Below, piece after piece: positions 8,880 to 21,590 of a stretch of DNA of 64,000 bases. A program made the translations under genes and the position numbers. The notes below the pieces were generated by a model, which did no database searches, had not been told where the DNA came from, and saw nothing but the letters and a program-made list of their open reading frames with translations. Positions within the stretch are counted from its first letter, which is position 1. Each line of letters starts with the position of its first letter. Origin of the DNA: Undibacterium paludis (lineage in GTDB: Bacteria; Pseudomonadota; Gammaproteobacteria; Burkholderiales; Burkholderiaceae_D); the NCBI RefSeq assembly GCF_022568815.1, contig NZ_JAKZHX010000001.1, forward strand, positions 62,001 to 126,000. Direction: 5' to 3'.

Positions 8880-11800
8880 TTATTGAGACTGCAACGGTGT
8901 CACAGCATGACCTGGCCTGGCTTCGCCATGAGCAATGGCAGGCGCTTCATGATGGACGGCTGAATGCAGCTTGCGGCTGCCTTTCATGGAGCGCAGCAGG
9001 ACATAGAAAACCGGCGTCAGGAACAGGCCAAACAAGGTCACACCCAGCATGCCAAAGAATACCGCCACACCCATGGCATGCCGCATTTCTGAACCTGCGC
9101 CTGTTGAAGTCACCAGCGGGATGACGCCCATGATGAAGGCAATGGAAGTCATCAAGATAGGACGCAGACGCAGGCGGCTGGCATCAATCGCCGCCTGCAT
9201 GGGCGTGCTGCCCTGTAGTTCCAGCTCACGGGCAAACTCAACGATCAGGATGGCATTCTTCGACGCCAGACCAACCAGCACCATCAGACCTATCTGGGTA
9301 AAGATATTGTTGTCACCACCGGTCAGCCACACACCGGTCAGTGCAGCCAGCAAACTCATGGGTACAATCAGGATGACAGCCAGTGGCAGAGTCAGGCTTT
9401 CATACTGGGCAGCCAGTACCAGGAATACCAGCAGTACACTGATGGGGAATACCCATATGCCTGCATTGCCGGCAATGATTTGCTGATAGGTCAGGTCTGT
9501 CCATTCAAACTTGATACCGGCTGGCAGGGTCTGAGCTGCAATACGTTCTGCCGCCGCCTGTGCCTGGCTCGATGAATAGCCGGGCGCAGGACCGCCATTG
9601 ATGTCAGCAGCTGTATAACCGTTGTAGCGCACCACCATTTCAGGGCCAAAGCCAGGTGTGACCTTCACCATCGATGACAGGGGCACCATTTCGCCGTTGC
9701 TGCTGCGGGTTTTCAGTTGCAGGATGTCTTCCGGCTTTTCGCGGAACTGTGCATCCGCCTGCGCCCTCACCTGGTATACCCGGCCAAAACGGTTGAAATC
9801 ATTGACGTATAAGGAACCGAGGTAAATCTGCATGGTGTCGAACACATCGGTAATCGGTACGCCAAGCTGTTTGGCCTTGACGCGGTCAAGATCGACATTG
9901 AGTTGCGGCACATTGGTCTGGTAGCTGGAAAACATCGGTCCCAGTTCCGGCGCCTTTTGTGCCGCAGCAATGAAAGCCTGGGTGGCATTGTCAAGCTCCT
10001 TGTAACCCAGTGCAGCCTTGTCTTCAATTTGCATCTTGAAACCGCCGACAGTCCCCAGACCCATCACCGGTGGTGGCGGGAATACGGCAATGAAAGCGTC
10101 CTTGATGCCAAAATATTTCTGGTTCAGGCTGCCGGCAATACTGTTTGCTGACAGAGCCTTGCTGCGACGCTCTTCAAATGGTTTGAGTGTGACGAACACG
10201 ATACCGGCGCTGGAACTATTGGTAAAGCCGTTGATGGACAGACCAGGGAAAGCAACAGCGCTTTCCACACCAGGTTCTTTCAGGGCGATCTCGGTCATGC
10301 GACGGATAACCGACTCGGTACGGTCGAGGCTGGCACCGTTGGGTAACTGGGTAAAACTGACCAGGTATTGCTTGTCTTGCGAAGGTACAAAACCGCCAGG
10401 CACGATATAAGAGACACCAACAGTCAGGCCCAGCAATACTGCATAAATACCCATCATCATCGATTTGCGTGAAATCACCCTGGCGACACCACTGGAATAT
10501 TGCTCAGAACCACGGTTGAAGAAACGGTTGAATGCAGCAAAGAAACGGCCGAACAATTTGTCCATGACGCGCGTCAGCCAGTCTTTCTTCTCATCATGCC
10601 CCTTGAGCAGTATCGCTGCCAGCGCTGGTGACAGAGTCAGCGAATTGAAAGCCGAGATCACGGTAGAAATTGCGATCGTCATCGCAAACTGCTTGTAGAA
10701 CTGGCCGGTCAGGCCCGTCATGAAAGCCAGTGGTACAAAAACCGCAACCAGGGTCAGGGCAATCGCAATGATGGGGCCGCTGACTTCACGCATGGCGCGA
10801 TAGGTGGCTTCTTTCGGTGTCAGGCCGGCAGCAATATTGCGCTCGACATTTTCCACCACCACGATGGCGTCATCGACCACGATACCAATCGCCAGCACCA
10901 TGCCGAACAACGACAAGGCATTGATGGAATAACCAAAGCCCAGCATCAGTGAAAACGTACCGACGATGGATACCGGCACTGCCAGCAGGGGAATCAGCGA
11001 AGCCCGCCAGGTCTGCAGGAATACAATGACCACCAGCACCACCAGGGCGATGGCTTCCAGCAAGGTTTCCACAACGGCGTGGATACTGGAACGCACAAAC
11101 TGGGTCGGGTCATACACGATCTCATACTTCACTGAGCTGGGGAAGTCTGCCGACAGCTCCTTCATCGCAGCGCGCACCTGGTCAGAGACATTCAGGGCAT
11201 TCGCACCTGGTGACTGGAAGATGGGGATGGCGACCGCTGACTTGTTGTTAAGCAGCGAGCGCAAGCCATATTCTGATGCAGCCAGTTCTATCTTGGCGAC
11301 ATCACCAAGGCGGGTGACAGCACCATCGTCCGATGTCTTCAGGATGATACCGGCAAATTCTGCCTCGCTTTGCAGGCGGCCTTGTGCGTTGACATTGAAT
11401 TGCAGATCGGTATTCGATGTCGTCGGCGATGCACCGATCACACCGGCTGCCACCTGTATGTTCTGCTCGCGGATGGCATTGACGACATTGGCTGCGGTCA
11501 GGCCGCGTTGCGCTACTTTTTGCGGGTCCAGCCAGACACGCATGGCATAGTTACCCGAGCCGAACAGGCCGACCTCACCGACACCATTGATGCGCGCCAG
11601 CCTGTCCTTGACGTTCAGCACGGCATAATTGCGCAGGTAGGTCATGTCATAGCGGTCATCCGGTGAGGTCAGATGTACCACCATGGTCAGCGTCGGCGAA
11701 CTCTTGATCGTGGTCACGCCCAGACGCTGTACGTCAGGCGGCAGACGAGGCAAGGCTTGCGACACCCGGTTTTGCACCAGTTGCTGCGCCTTGTCCGGGT

Positions 11801-12101
11801 CAACACCAAGCTTGAAGTTGATGGTGATGGCCAGGTTGCCGTCACTATTGGCCTGCGACTGCATATAGAGCATGTTTTCCACACCGTTGATCGATTCTTC
11901 CAGCGGCGAGGCCACGGTTTCTGCGATCACCTTGGGATTGGCGCCAGGGTATTGTGCACGCACCACCACGGAAGGCGGCACCACCTCGGGGTATTCCGAG
12001 ATCGGCAACTGGAACACTGCCAGGGCGCCGGCCAGCAAGATGATTATTGACAGCACCCCTGCAAAAATAGGGCGGTCAATAAAGAATTTTGAGATATTCA
12101 T
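8880..12101 (-). CDS. RND efflux pump inner-membrane transporter (HAE1, MexF/BpeF-like)
   Basis: 1073 aa, the usual size of HAE1 pumps. The N-terminus (FFIDRPIFAGVLS, then PISEYPEVVPPSV and YPGANPKVIAETVA) is close in pattern to MexF/OqxB/BpeF proteins. The proton-relay aspartates lie in GIVVDDAIVVVEN, and the partner lysine in SKNAILIVEF. Two large periplasmic loops follow TM1 and TM7 as expected. It should export hydrophobic drugs and phenolics using the proton gradient. It sits between the adaptor gene (29-bp gap) and the outer-membrane factor. BpeF-type pumps export chloramphenicol, trimethoprim and quinolones; the substrates here are not known. Confidence 0.95.
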   Translation of the reverse strand: MNISKFFIDRPIFAGVLSIIILLAGALAVFQLPISEYPEVVPPSVVVRAQYPGANPKVIAETVASPLEESINGVENMLYMQSQANSDGNLAITINFKLGVDPDKAQQLVQNRVSQALPRLPPDVQRLGVTTIKSSPTLTMVVHLTSPDDRYDMTYLRNYAVLNVKDRLARINGVGEVGLFGSGNYAMRVWLDPQKVAQRGLTAANVVNAIREQNIQVAAGVIGASPTTSNTDLQFNVNAQGRLQSEAEFAGIILKTSDDGAVTRLGDVAKIELAASEYGLRSLLNNKSAVAIPIFQSPGANALNVSDQVRAAMKELSADFPSSVKYEIVYDPTQFVRSSIHAVVETLLEAIALVVLVVIVFLQTWRASLIPLLAVPVSIVGTFSLMLGFGYSINALSLFGMVLAIGIVVDDAIVVVENVERNIAAGLTPKEATYRAMREVSGPIIAIALTLVAVFVPLAFMTGLTGQFYKQFAMTIAISTVISAFNSLTLSPALAAILLKGHDEKKDWLTRVMDKLFGRFFAAFNRFFNRGSEQYSSGVARVISRKSMMMGIYAVLLGLTVGVSYIVPGGFVPSQDKQYLVSFTQLPNGASLDRTESVIRRMTEIALKEPGVESAVAFPGLSINGFTNSSSAGIVFVTLKPFEERRSKALSANSIAGSLNQKYFGIKDAFIAVFPPPPVMGLGTVGGFKMQIEDKAALGYKELDNATQAFIAAAQKAPELGPMFSSYQTNVPQLNVDLDRVKAKQLGVPITDVFDTMQIYLGSLYVNDFNRFGRVYQVRAQADAQFREKPEDILQLKTRSSNGEMVPLSSMVKVTPGFGPEMVVRYNGYTAADINGGPAPGYSSSQAQAAAERIAAQTLPAGIKFEWTDLTYQQIIAGNAGIWVFPISVLLVFLVLAAQYESLTLPLAVILIVPMSLLAALTGVWLTGGDNNIFTQIGLMVLVGLASKNAILIVEFARELELQGSTPMQAAIDASRLRLRPILMTSIAFIMGVIPLVTSTGAGSEMRHAMGVAVFFGMLGVTLFGLFLTPVFYVLLRSMKGSRKLHSAVHHEAPAIAHGEARPGHAVTPLQSQ

Positions 12102-12130
12102 GGGATTTTTTTACCTGTAGGATGTGCAGA

Positions 12131-13354
12131 TCAGGACTTGTTCGCTTCCGCAGTATTGGCGGAGGACCTGACCGTCTCTTTATCACTATTCGCTTTGCTC
12201 ATCGGTACAATATTCGGTGCGATACTGTCACCGGGACGGGTACGTTGCAGGCCATTGACGACAATGCGCTCGCCGGCTTTCAGACCGGCCTCAACCACCA
12301 GCAGATCATCCTGTCTTGCCCCTATGCGTACTTCGCGATAGTTCGTATGATTGTCTTTATCAACACTGAGGACAAAGCGTTTGCTCTGATCGGTACCGAC
12401 GGCCTTCTGGTCTATCAGCAAGGCTTCACGCGGTGAGCCACCACCCAGGCGTATGCGGGCATACAGGCCGGGTAACAGCAGGCCATCCTTGTTGTCGAAC
12501 ACGGCGCGCACACGGATGGTGCCTGATGCACTGTCCATGCGGTTGTCAATGGAACTGATTTTTCCTTCACGCGAAAAACCATCTTCATTCGCCAGACCAA
12601 GGAAGACCGGCACCTGAGCATTCTTTGCCTGGGCCGGACTGACGTATTTCAAAAAGCTCTGCTCATCGACATCAAAAGACGCATAGATTTGCGACACAGA
12701 TACCAGGGTGCTCAATGGCGGCGAGGTTGGCCCGGCAGACACCACATTACCCACCGTCACTTCGGCGCGTGAGATGCGGCCAGCCACCGGTGCAGTAATC
12801 TGGGTGAATTCCAGATTCAGTCTGGCCGCTTTCAGCGCGGCCTGGGCTGCCAGTACATTGGCTGCCGCTTCTTTGGAGGCATTCTGTTTTTCCTCAAAAT
12901 CGCGACGGGCAATTGCATTGTCTGTCAGCAGACGTTCAGCACGCGACACGTCAGATACGGTATAGGCGGCGCGGGCTTCTGTTGCAGCCAGTTGCGCCAC
13001 GGCCTTGGCAACTTCTGCGGCGTAAGGGCGCGGATCTATGGTGAACAGGATGTCACCTTTTTTGACCAGACTGCCATCCTTGAAATGCACTTCCTTGATG
13101 GTGCCGCCAACCTGCGGACGAATCTCCACCCTGTCGACAGCTTCCAGCTTGCCGGAATAGTTTTGCCAGTCGATGATGGAACGACTGACGACTTCCGCCA
13201 CATCAACTGAAGTAGGTGGTGGTGCGCCCTTGGCGTCCGGTGTACTGGCCTGGACATGGATAGCGCCGATGACGCCGACGATGCTGATCAGTACGACGAT
13301 AGCCGATGAAACAGCGATGGAAATATTTTTTCTTTTGAATGATGATGTAGACAT
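12131..13354 (-). CDS. RND efflux periplasmic adaptor (MexE/BpeE-like)
   Basis: 407 aa from the ATG at 13354, chosen because GAGG lies 6 nt upstream; an alternative start 8 codons earlier has no better signal. One N-terminal hydrophobic segment is followed by the split biotinyl-lipoyl motif (VGGTIKEVHFKDGSLVKKGD), an alpha-hairpin, the second lipoyl half (ITAPVAGRISRAEVTVGN), and beta-barrel and membrane-proximal domains. This is the standard order in membrane fusion proteins. It links the inner-membrane pump to the outer-membrane factor encoded next. It is the first pump gene after the lipase-like gene. Confidence 0.93.
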   Translation of the reverse strand: MSTSSFKRKNISIAVSSAIVVLISIVGVIGAIHVQASTPDAKGAPPPTSVDVAEVVSRSIIDWQNYSGKLEAVDRVEIRPQVGGTIKEVHFKDGSLVKKGDILFTIDPRPYAAEVAKAVAQLAATEARAAYTVSDVSRAERLLTDNAIARRDFEEKQNASKEAAANVLAAQAALKAARLNLEFTQITAPVAGRISRAEVTVGNVVSAGPTSPPLSTLVSVSQIYASFDVDEQSFLKYVSPAQAKNAQVPVFLGLANEDGFSREGKISSIDNRMDSASGTIRVRAVFDNKDGLLLPGLYARIRLGGGSPREALLIDQKAVGTDQSKRFVLSVDKDNHTNYREVRIGARQDDLLVVEAGLKAGERIVVNGLQRTRPGDSIAPNIVPMSKANSDKETVRSSANTAEANKS

Positions 13355-13496
13355 GATGATCCTCGTGAGCGGTTTCAATTAAGAGATGATGTGGTCTTCC
13401 ACAATCAATCTGCATGTGGAGTTAGTACGAAAGCATTACTGCTGGCAGGTGTCTGGTCATGGATATTCTCCTTCGCTGATGTCGGATTCTGGTTCA

Positions 13497-14345
13497 TTAA
13501 GTAATAGCCGTATGCAGGCGGCGATGCAGAAAGGCAGCCAGGTCGCTCAGGGCCGGCGCATGATGCAGCAATGAGCCATGTCTTACGCCGGCATACCTGG
13601 CAACCTGCGTAGCAACCCCGGCGGCAATGAGTTCGGCTGCATATTTTTCTGCCTCCACATGCAGCACGTCATGCTCCGCAGTGGCAATGAACGCTGGTGG
13701 CAAACCCTGCAGACGACGTGATTCCAGCGGTGCGGCATAGGGGTGGAAGCGCTGCAGTGTCTGCGGCAGGTATTGGCGATAGCAGGCGGCGCATTGCTGC
13801 ACGGTCTGGTCTGAGTCGTTTTTTTTCACGTCACCCAGGCGCGTCATACTGGGGTCCAGCATGGGCCCGATCAGGCCTTGCGCCAGGATGGGGCTGGCAT
13901 GGCGGTCACGTGCGATCATGGTCAGACTGGTCGCCAGGTTACCACCGGCATCGTCACCGGCGACGGCAATACGGCCGGCGTCGACCGCTATCGCCGCCGC
14001 ATTTTTCTGCACCCAGCTTATGGCGCTAAAAGCATCCTCCGGTGCTGCCGGAAATGGTCGTGCCGGCGCCAGGGAATACCCTACCGAGAGCACCGCAGCC
14101 TGGCTTTCTGCTGCAATCACCTGGGCCGGGATATCAGCGTCATCGAGCGTACCGCCGATAAAGCCACCACCGTGGAAGTACAGCACCAGGGGCAAAATCA
14201 AACCACCGACCGGCCGGTACAGCCTGACCGGTATCGCACCCAGGACGCCGGGTATCAGGAAATTATCGATTTTGATCGATGATTTCGATACTGTTTCAGA
14301 CTGACCTGTGATTGTTCTGGCAATCTTTTTCTTGGAGTGAAGCAT
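13497..14345 (-). CDS. Alpha/beta hydrolase, HSL-like, LlpE-type, with Ser replaced by Asp
   Basis: 282 aa with the hormone-sensitive-lipase layout: HGGGF (58-62, oxyanion hole), nucleophile elbow GDDAGG (130-135), acid residue D226 (AEHD) and histidine H256 (VRHGS). In active members the elbow is GDSAGG; here Asp132 stands where the catalytic Ser should be, so simple esterase activity is doubtful. The gene lies immediately upstream of, and in the same direction as, the RND operon. This is the position of llpE in Burkholderia llpE-ceoAB-opcM and llpE-bpeEF-oprC, which is the basis for the LlpE-type call. It is divergent from a LysR gene. Confidence 0.85.
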   Translation of the reverse strand: MLHSKKKIARTITGQSETVSKSSIKIDNFLIPGVLGAIPVRLYRPVGGLILPLVLYFHGGGFIGGTLDDADIPAQVIAAESQAAVLSVGYSLAPARPFPAAPEDAFSAISWVQKNAAAIAVDAGRIAVAGDDAGGNLATSLTMIARDRHASPILAQGLIGPMLDPSMTRLGDVKKNDSDQTVQQCAACYRQYLPQTLQRFHPYAAPLESRRLQGLPPAFIATAEHDVLHVEAEKYAAELIAAGVATQVARYAGVRHGSLLHHAPALSDLAAFLHRRLHTAIT

Positions 14346-14589
14346 GGTATGGCGCGATATCCGCTCATGGAATTAACGATGGAGCGAATAGTAGGACGCT
14401 AAACCATCTAGATAAACTAGCAAATATTGACAAGACTATTCGGCTGGACGGAACAATCTTTTATTTCAAATGATGTATGCTTTAACCTGTCGAACAAACT
14501 TGTGCTATTCCACCGGTATTGCCGGTGCTGTATCAGGAATTTTTCCAAAGCAGGAGTTTTTCCAAAGGGCTTTTTTCAGGAGTTTTTTC

Positions 14590-15627
14590 ATGGACCGTTT
14601 CCAGGCAATGCAGGTATTCATCCGCGTGGTGGATTCAAACAGTTTTTCGCGTGCGGCGGACAGCCTGGGCATACCACGTACCAATGTCACGACGACCATA
14701 CAAAACCTGGAAAGCCTGCTGCAGGTCAGGCTGTTGAACCGCACCACACGTCGCATCAGCCTGACGCCGGATGGTGCGGCCTACTATGAACGCTGCCTGC
14801 GCATCCTGGCCGATGTCGACGAGACCGAAACCCTGTTCCAGAACGTGGCCCGTGGCCCCAAAGGACGCTTGCGTATTGACGTCCCTCCCTCCATAGGCAA
14901 ACTGGTGCTGCTGCCGAATATCTGTGAATTCTATCAACGCAATCCGGATGTGGAGATCGTCATGGGCCTGGGTGACCGTATGGTCGACCTGGTACAGGAA
15001 GCCGTGGATTGCGTCATCCGTGTGGGCGAATTGCAGGACTCCAGCATGGTGGCCCGTCGCATAGGCACTTTCCAGAGCATCACCTGTGCAGCCCCCTCCT
15101 ATCTGGACCAATATGGTGAGCCAGAACAGATCTCAGACCTGGAGCAGCACAAAGCCGTCCATTATTTCTCCAGCCGCAATGGTCGCAACCTGGACTGGGA
15201 TTTCGTCGTCGATGGCAAGAGCATCGTGGTCCCGGTCAAGGGCAAGATCGCTGTCAATGATTCCGACGCCTACCTGGATTGCGCATTGAAAGGATTTGGC
15301 CTGATACAGGCGCCACGTTTCATGCTGATGCCCCACCTGAAATCAGGTGCTTTGCGCGAAGTCCTGCCGGAATGGACACCGCCCCCCATGCCTATCTCTG
15401 TCATGTACCTGGCAAACCGGCATCTGTCCCCCAAAGTAAGGGCCTTTGTTGACTGGACAGTGGAAATCTTCAGCGCTTGCCCGCTATTTAGTGGACGTGA
15501 CAAGGAATTCCTGGAAGGACTTCAGGAATGTCATTTCGCTGAAATTTCAGCAGCAGTCCCCGTCAGCGCACAAAACTCCATACGTAACGTCATAGAAAGA
15601 AAAAACCTCGCCGAGAACGTTTTCTGA
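14590..15627 (+). CDS. LysR-type transcriptional regulator (BpeT/CeoR position)
   Basis: 345 aa from the ATG at 14590, which has AGGAG 7 nt upstream; the frame is open for 40 codons before it, but they look non-coding. The N-terminal winged helix-turn-helix (AADSLGIPRTNVTTTIQNLE) is followed by the periplasmic-binding-like effector domain. The protein is longer than typical members (~300 aa), with a tail of ~45 residues. It is divergent from the llpE-like gene and efflux operon, so by analogy with BpeT/CeoR/MexT it probably activates that operon in response to a small aromatic effector. The 244-bp shared region contains AT-rich stretches but no site I can define. Confidence 0.88.
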   Translation: MDRFQAMQVFIRVVDSNSFSRAADSLGIPRTNVTTTIQNLESLLQVRLLNRTTRRISLTPDGAAYYERCLRILADVDETETLFQNVARGPKGRLRIDVPPSIGKLVLLPNICEFYQRNPDVEIVMGLGDRMVDLVQEAVDCVIRVGELQDSSMVARRIGTFQSITCAAPSYLDQYGEPEQISDLEQHKAVHYFSSRNGRNLDWDFVVDGKSIVVPVKGKIAVNDSDAYLDCALKGFGLIQAPRFMLMPHLKSGALREVLPEWTPPPMPISVMYLANRHLSPKVRAFVDWTVEIFSACPLFSGRDKEFLEGLQECHFAEISAAVPVSAQNSIRNVIERKNLAENVF

Positions 15628-15654
15628 CAACCTGAACGACAGAGGCTGTCACTG

Positions 15655-16554
15655 TCAGATGCTGACAGGACTGTGCCAGCGCTGCACCAGGAAATCAGCC
15701 AGAGCCCTGGCGGCGGGGCTCATGGGTCGTGATGGTGCAATGGCATAGACACCGCTTTCTTTGCCTGTCCAGTCTGGCAGTACCTGTACCAGTTGCCCTT
15801 TGCTGATGTCTTCGGCCAGGCTGACAGCAGAGCGAAAACAGATGCCCATGCCATCGACAGCCAGGTGCTGCACGGCATCGCCATTATTCGCACGCAGGCG
15901 ACCACCTGGGCGGAATACACGCTCGCCATCCACGCCAAACAAACGCCATGTTTCACCATCATGGTTGACGGTGGAAACCAGGCAATCATGCTCTCTGAGA
16001 TCAGCAACCGTGCCAGGCGTGCCACGTCTGGACAGATAGGATGGCGAGGCTGCCAGTATGCGACGGTTATCCAGCAGTTTGCGACTGATCAGATTGGAAT
16101 CCATCAGTCGTCCGATACGGATCGCAAGGCCTATGCCTTCTGCCACAACATCAAGCAATTCGTCGGTGATCAGCAGGTCAAGCTGCAGTTGCGGATGCAT
16201 CTGCAAGAAATCAGCGAGATGCGGCACCACGTGCGTGCGGCCAAAAGCGACGGAGGCACTCAGACGCAAATTGCCATGCAGTACAGCACTCTGTTCACGA
16301 ACCCGCTCACAGGCCGAGCGCAATTGTTCAAAAGCGCTGGCGCTGTCATGGTAAAAACGCTGGCCGGCCTCAGTCAGCGACATGGCGCGTGTGGTACGGT
16401 TCAGCAATTGCACACCCAACTCCTGCTCCAGGCTCTTGACCAGACGGCTGACAGAAGACGGTGTCATGTTCAAGGTCTTTGCTGCCTTGGCAAAACCATG
16501 CTGCTCAACCACGCGATTAAAGGCCTCAACCAAGTGCCATGGCAATTTTTGCAT
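15655..16554 (-). CDS. LysR-type transcriptional regulator
   Basis: 299 aa from the ATG at 16554, preceded by GGAGG with a 5-nt spacer; this beats the ATG four codons upstream. The helix-turn-helix (AAKTLNMTPSSVSRLVKSLE) is followed by RTTRAMSLTEAG, typical of the family, then the effector-binding domain. It is divergent from an isocitrate lyase/PEP mutase family gene only 90 bp away, so that gene is its most likely target. It is convergent with the first LysR gene, with stops 27 bp apart. Confidence 0.9.
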   Translation of the reverse strand: MQKLPWHLVEAFNRVVEQHGFAKAAKTLNMTPSSVSRLVKSLEQELGVQLLNRTTRAMSLTEAGQRFYHDSASAFEQLRSACERVREQSAVLHGNLRLSASVAFGRTHVVPHLADFLQMHPQLQLDLLITDELLDVVAEGIGLAIRIGRLMDSNLISRKLLDNRRILAASPSYLSRRGTPGTVADLREHDCLVSTVNHDGETWRLFGVDGERVFRPGGRLRANNGDAVQHLAVDGMGICFRSAVSLAEDISKGQLVQVLPDWTGKESGVYAIAPSRPMSPAARALADFLVQRWHSPVSI

Positions 16555-16644
16555 TACGTCCTCCAAGGAATGAAACCAGGCTATTTGCAGCTATTATCAT
16601 CACAAACAGGCATGGTTAAAATAAGTTTTTTGGGAGAAAAACTG

Positions 16645-17439
16645 ATGGACAACCTGTTTCGCCACTTGCATCACCAAGCCGCCCCGCTCTGCCTGCCCAA
16701 TGCCTGGGATGCCGGCAGCGCCTGTCTGATTGCTGACCTGGGGGCACAGGCGATCGCCACCACCAGCGCCGGCGTGGCATGGTCCCTGGGTTACCGCGAC
16801 GGCGACGTATTGCCGCTGGATGAACATCTCGCCTGCATCAGGCGCATACATAGGGTGATTGATGTGCCGCTCAGTGTGGACATGGAAGGCGGCTACTCCG
16901 CCAACCCGGCTACGGTCGGCGACACGGTAGCGCGTTTCATGGATGCCGGTGCAGTCGGCATCAACCTGCAGGACGCTTCTGCCCCACCGGAATTATTGTG
17001 CGAAAAAATCATTTCAGCCCGTACTGCTGCGGCACGAGCTGGTATTGATCTCTACATCAATATCCGCACTGATGTCTTTGCACGCCAGCTGGTCGCAACA
17101 GAGCAACGGGTGGAAGAAACGCTGAAGCGGGCACAAGCGTATCGCAATGCCGGTGCGGACGGCATCTTCGTATTGGGTGCAGTTACTGTGGATGAGATTC
17201 GCCGTATTGCCAGCGGTACAGAATTATTATTGAATGTGATTGCCTGGCCGGGGCTGCCGCCAGTGTCCGAACTAGCGGCGCTCGGTGTGCGCCGGGTCAG
17301 TGCCGGTTCATGGCTGCCACAAACATTGTGGGCGCAGACGGCCACTCTGGTGCGTGATTTTCTTGAGCATGGCATGTCAGAGCCTCTGGTTGAGCAGGCC
17401 GCTCCGTATGGCAATATCAATGCACTGATGCCAGTGTAA
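16645..17439 (+). CDS. Isocitrate lyase/phosphoenolpyruvate mutase family protein
   Basis: 264 aa from the ATG at 16645, with GGGAG 8 nt upstream. The open frame extends far upstream, but that part is antisense to the LysR gene. The sequence shows the TIM-barrel hallmarks of this superfamily: PNAWDAGSA near residue 18, a DMEGGYS metal-site segment, NLQDA, and INIRTDVFAR. It lacks the catalytic KKCGH signature of true isocitrate lyase, so cleavage of C-C or C-P bonds in a small 2-oxo acid is more likely. The stop directly abuts the convergent trxB stop with no intergenic base. The substrate is unknown; regulation by the divergent LysR protein is inferred. Confidence 0.85.
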   Translation: MDNLFRHLHHQAAPLCLPNAWDAGSACLIADLGAQAIATTSAGVAWSLGYRDGDVLPLDEHLACIRRIHRVIDVPLSVDMEGGYSANPATVGDTVARFMDAGAVGINLQDASAPPELLCEKIISARTAAARAGIDLYINIRTDVFARQLVATEQRVEETLKRAQAYRNAGADGIFVLGAVTVDEIRRIASGTELLLNVIAWPGLPPVSELAALGVRRVSAGSWLPQTLWAQTATLVRDFLEHGMSEPLVEQAAPYGNINALMPV

Positions 17440-20299
<2,860 letters not shown>

Positions 20300-20370
20300 T
20301 CATTACTCCTGAATATTTTCATGTTCCTGACCGGAGGTGCTCCCTCTGACGACCAGTCAACAGACGCTTG

Positions 20371-21573
20371 CTACCATTGATGTTCAAAACCGACTTGCAC
20401 AGAGCGCGCCGTCAGTGGCTCCAACCCTGGGCTACCCCGATGGAACAGACGCCAGTTGCCTCTTTGTTCATATTGCTCCAGCCGGACATCCATACGCCAG
20501 TCCTTGCCCAGTTGTTTCCCCACTTTAAAACCAAGTGCGACCGCTCCAAAGCCGGACAGACGCTGATCAGCAGTCAGCAACTGATTTGAGCCAAAGACAT
20601 ACCCGGGTGGAAAAGGTGCACCGAGTTTGCTGTCATAAACAGGATCAAAATAAAAACTGGCTGCACTTTGCGAATACAGGCGCAGTGACGGCGTGACAGT
20701 CCAGCCACCGGCCAGCGGTTGCACATATTCTCCCAGCAGGGTGTGTGCTTTTACGTCATAGCTATCACTGTAATAACGGTAACTGATACGGCTGCTGCCT
20801 TCGCTGGCTGCGAAGTGATGATTCCAGCGCAGCATCAGTGCAGTCTGTCGGCGCTCACGCGGGCGATTGTCCAAAGCCTTGTAGGGGTCGGAATAATAAC
20901 CATCGCCGCGCGCATGAGTAAGCGTGACCTGGGCGATGTCTTGCGGTGTCAGTATGCGGGTCATGCCCAGCATGATATCGAGGGTCTTTCTGCGTTCATT
21001 GACGACGATATTATTGACAGGATTGATCTTGTCTTTGGCATAGCCAAGACCGGCCAGCCAGGTCGTATTCTTATCGTCACTGGACAGACTTCCCTGGACC
21101 GATAAAGCCTGGGATACATAGTCATGCTCGGTAGAATAGGCCGTACCTACCGTCAGGCTGCCGGTAGGGAAATAGCGCGTGATGGAAGCATCACCGGCTT
21201 TCCTGTGATCATTCATGCCTGACGCACCGGATACTGCCGTGTGATAACGTGGTGATGCCCCCGATACCGAATCCGAAGTCAGGCTGGTTTGCAATAGCCA
21301 TTCACCCGCAATGGGCAAACTCAAAGACATTGATGGAGAATTGACGTTGATACGTTTCAGGCTGGCCTGGCTTTCTTCATAGTTCAGGTATTTGAAGGCG
21401 ATAGTCGCCTGTTCGGGCGGCGTTTCTGCATGGGCGTCTGCAGGCAACATGACTGTCATGGCGACACTGCTGCCAACGATGACACCGGGCAGCATCAGTG
21501 CTGCATGCGCCAGCATATTACCAATGGGATGGGTCACGGCTTTCTGTTCCTGTGTTTGCTTCATATTCGTCAT
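20371..21573 (-). CDS. DUF3570 family outer-membrane beta-barrel protein
   Basis: 400 aa from the ATG at 21573; the open frame begins with a TTG 9 codons earlier that overlaps the previous gene. A long N-terminal signal region ends at DAHAET. The rest is a series of alternating beta-strands rich in aromatic residues (DYVSQALSVQGSL, ISYRYYSDSYDVKAH) with a C-terminal QVGFEHQW strand ending in Trp, as in barrels inserted by BAM. The pattern matches DUF3570 proteins, which normally lie beside DUF4266 lipoproteins and thioredoxin-like genes, as here. The function is not established. Confidence 0.85.
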   Translation of the reverse strand: MTNMKQTQEQKAVTHPIGNMLAHAALMLPGVIVGSSVAMTVMLPADAHAETPPEQATIAFKYLNYEESQASLKRINVNSPSMSLSLPIAGEWLLQTSLTSDSVSGASPRYHTAVSGASGMNDHRKAGDASITRYFPTGSLTVGTAYSTEHDYVSQALSVQGSLSSDDKNTTWLAGLGYAKDKINPVNNIVVNERRKTLDIMLGMTRILTPQDIAQVTLTHARGDGYYSDPYKALDNRPRERRQTALMLRWNHHFAASEGSSRISYRYYSDSYDVKAHTLLGEYVQPLAGGWTVTPSLRLYSQSAASFYFDPVYDSKLGAPFPPGYVFGSNQLLTADQRLSGFGAVALGFKVGKQLGKDWRMDVRLEQYEQRGNWRLFHRGSPGLEPLTARSVQVGFEHQW

Positions 21574-21590
21574 GTGGTTTCCGTTCTCTG

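Noticed and set aside
15652-15668. Small inverted repeat ctgtcag/ctgacag between the two LysR genes
   Set aside because: It overlaps the stop codon and coding end of the minus gene, has a 3-nt loop and only 7 bp, and has no T-run, so it is not convincing as a terminator.
15793-16644. Long N-terminal extension of the isocitrate lyase/PEP mutase frame
   Set aside because: It is antisense to the LysR gene; the real start at 16645 has GGGAG and matches family length.
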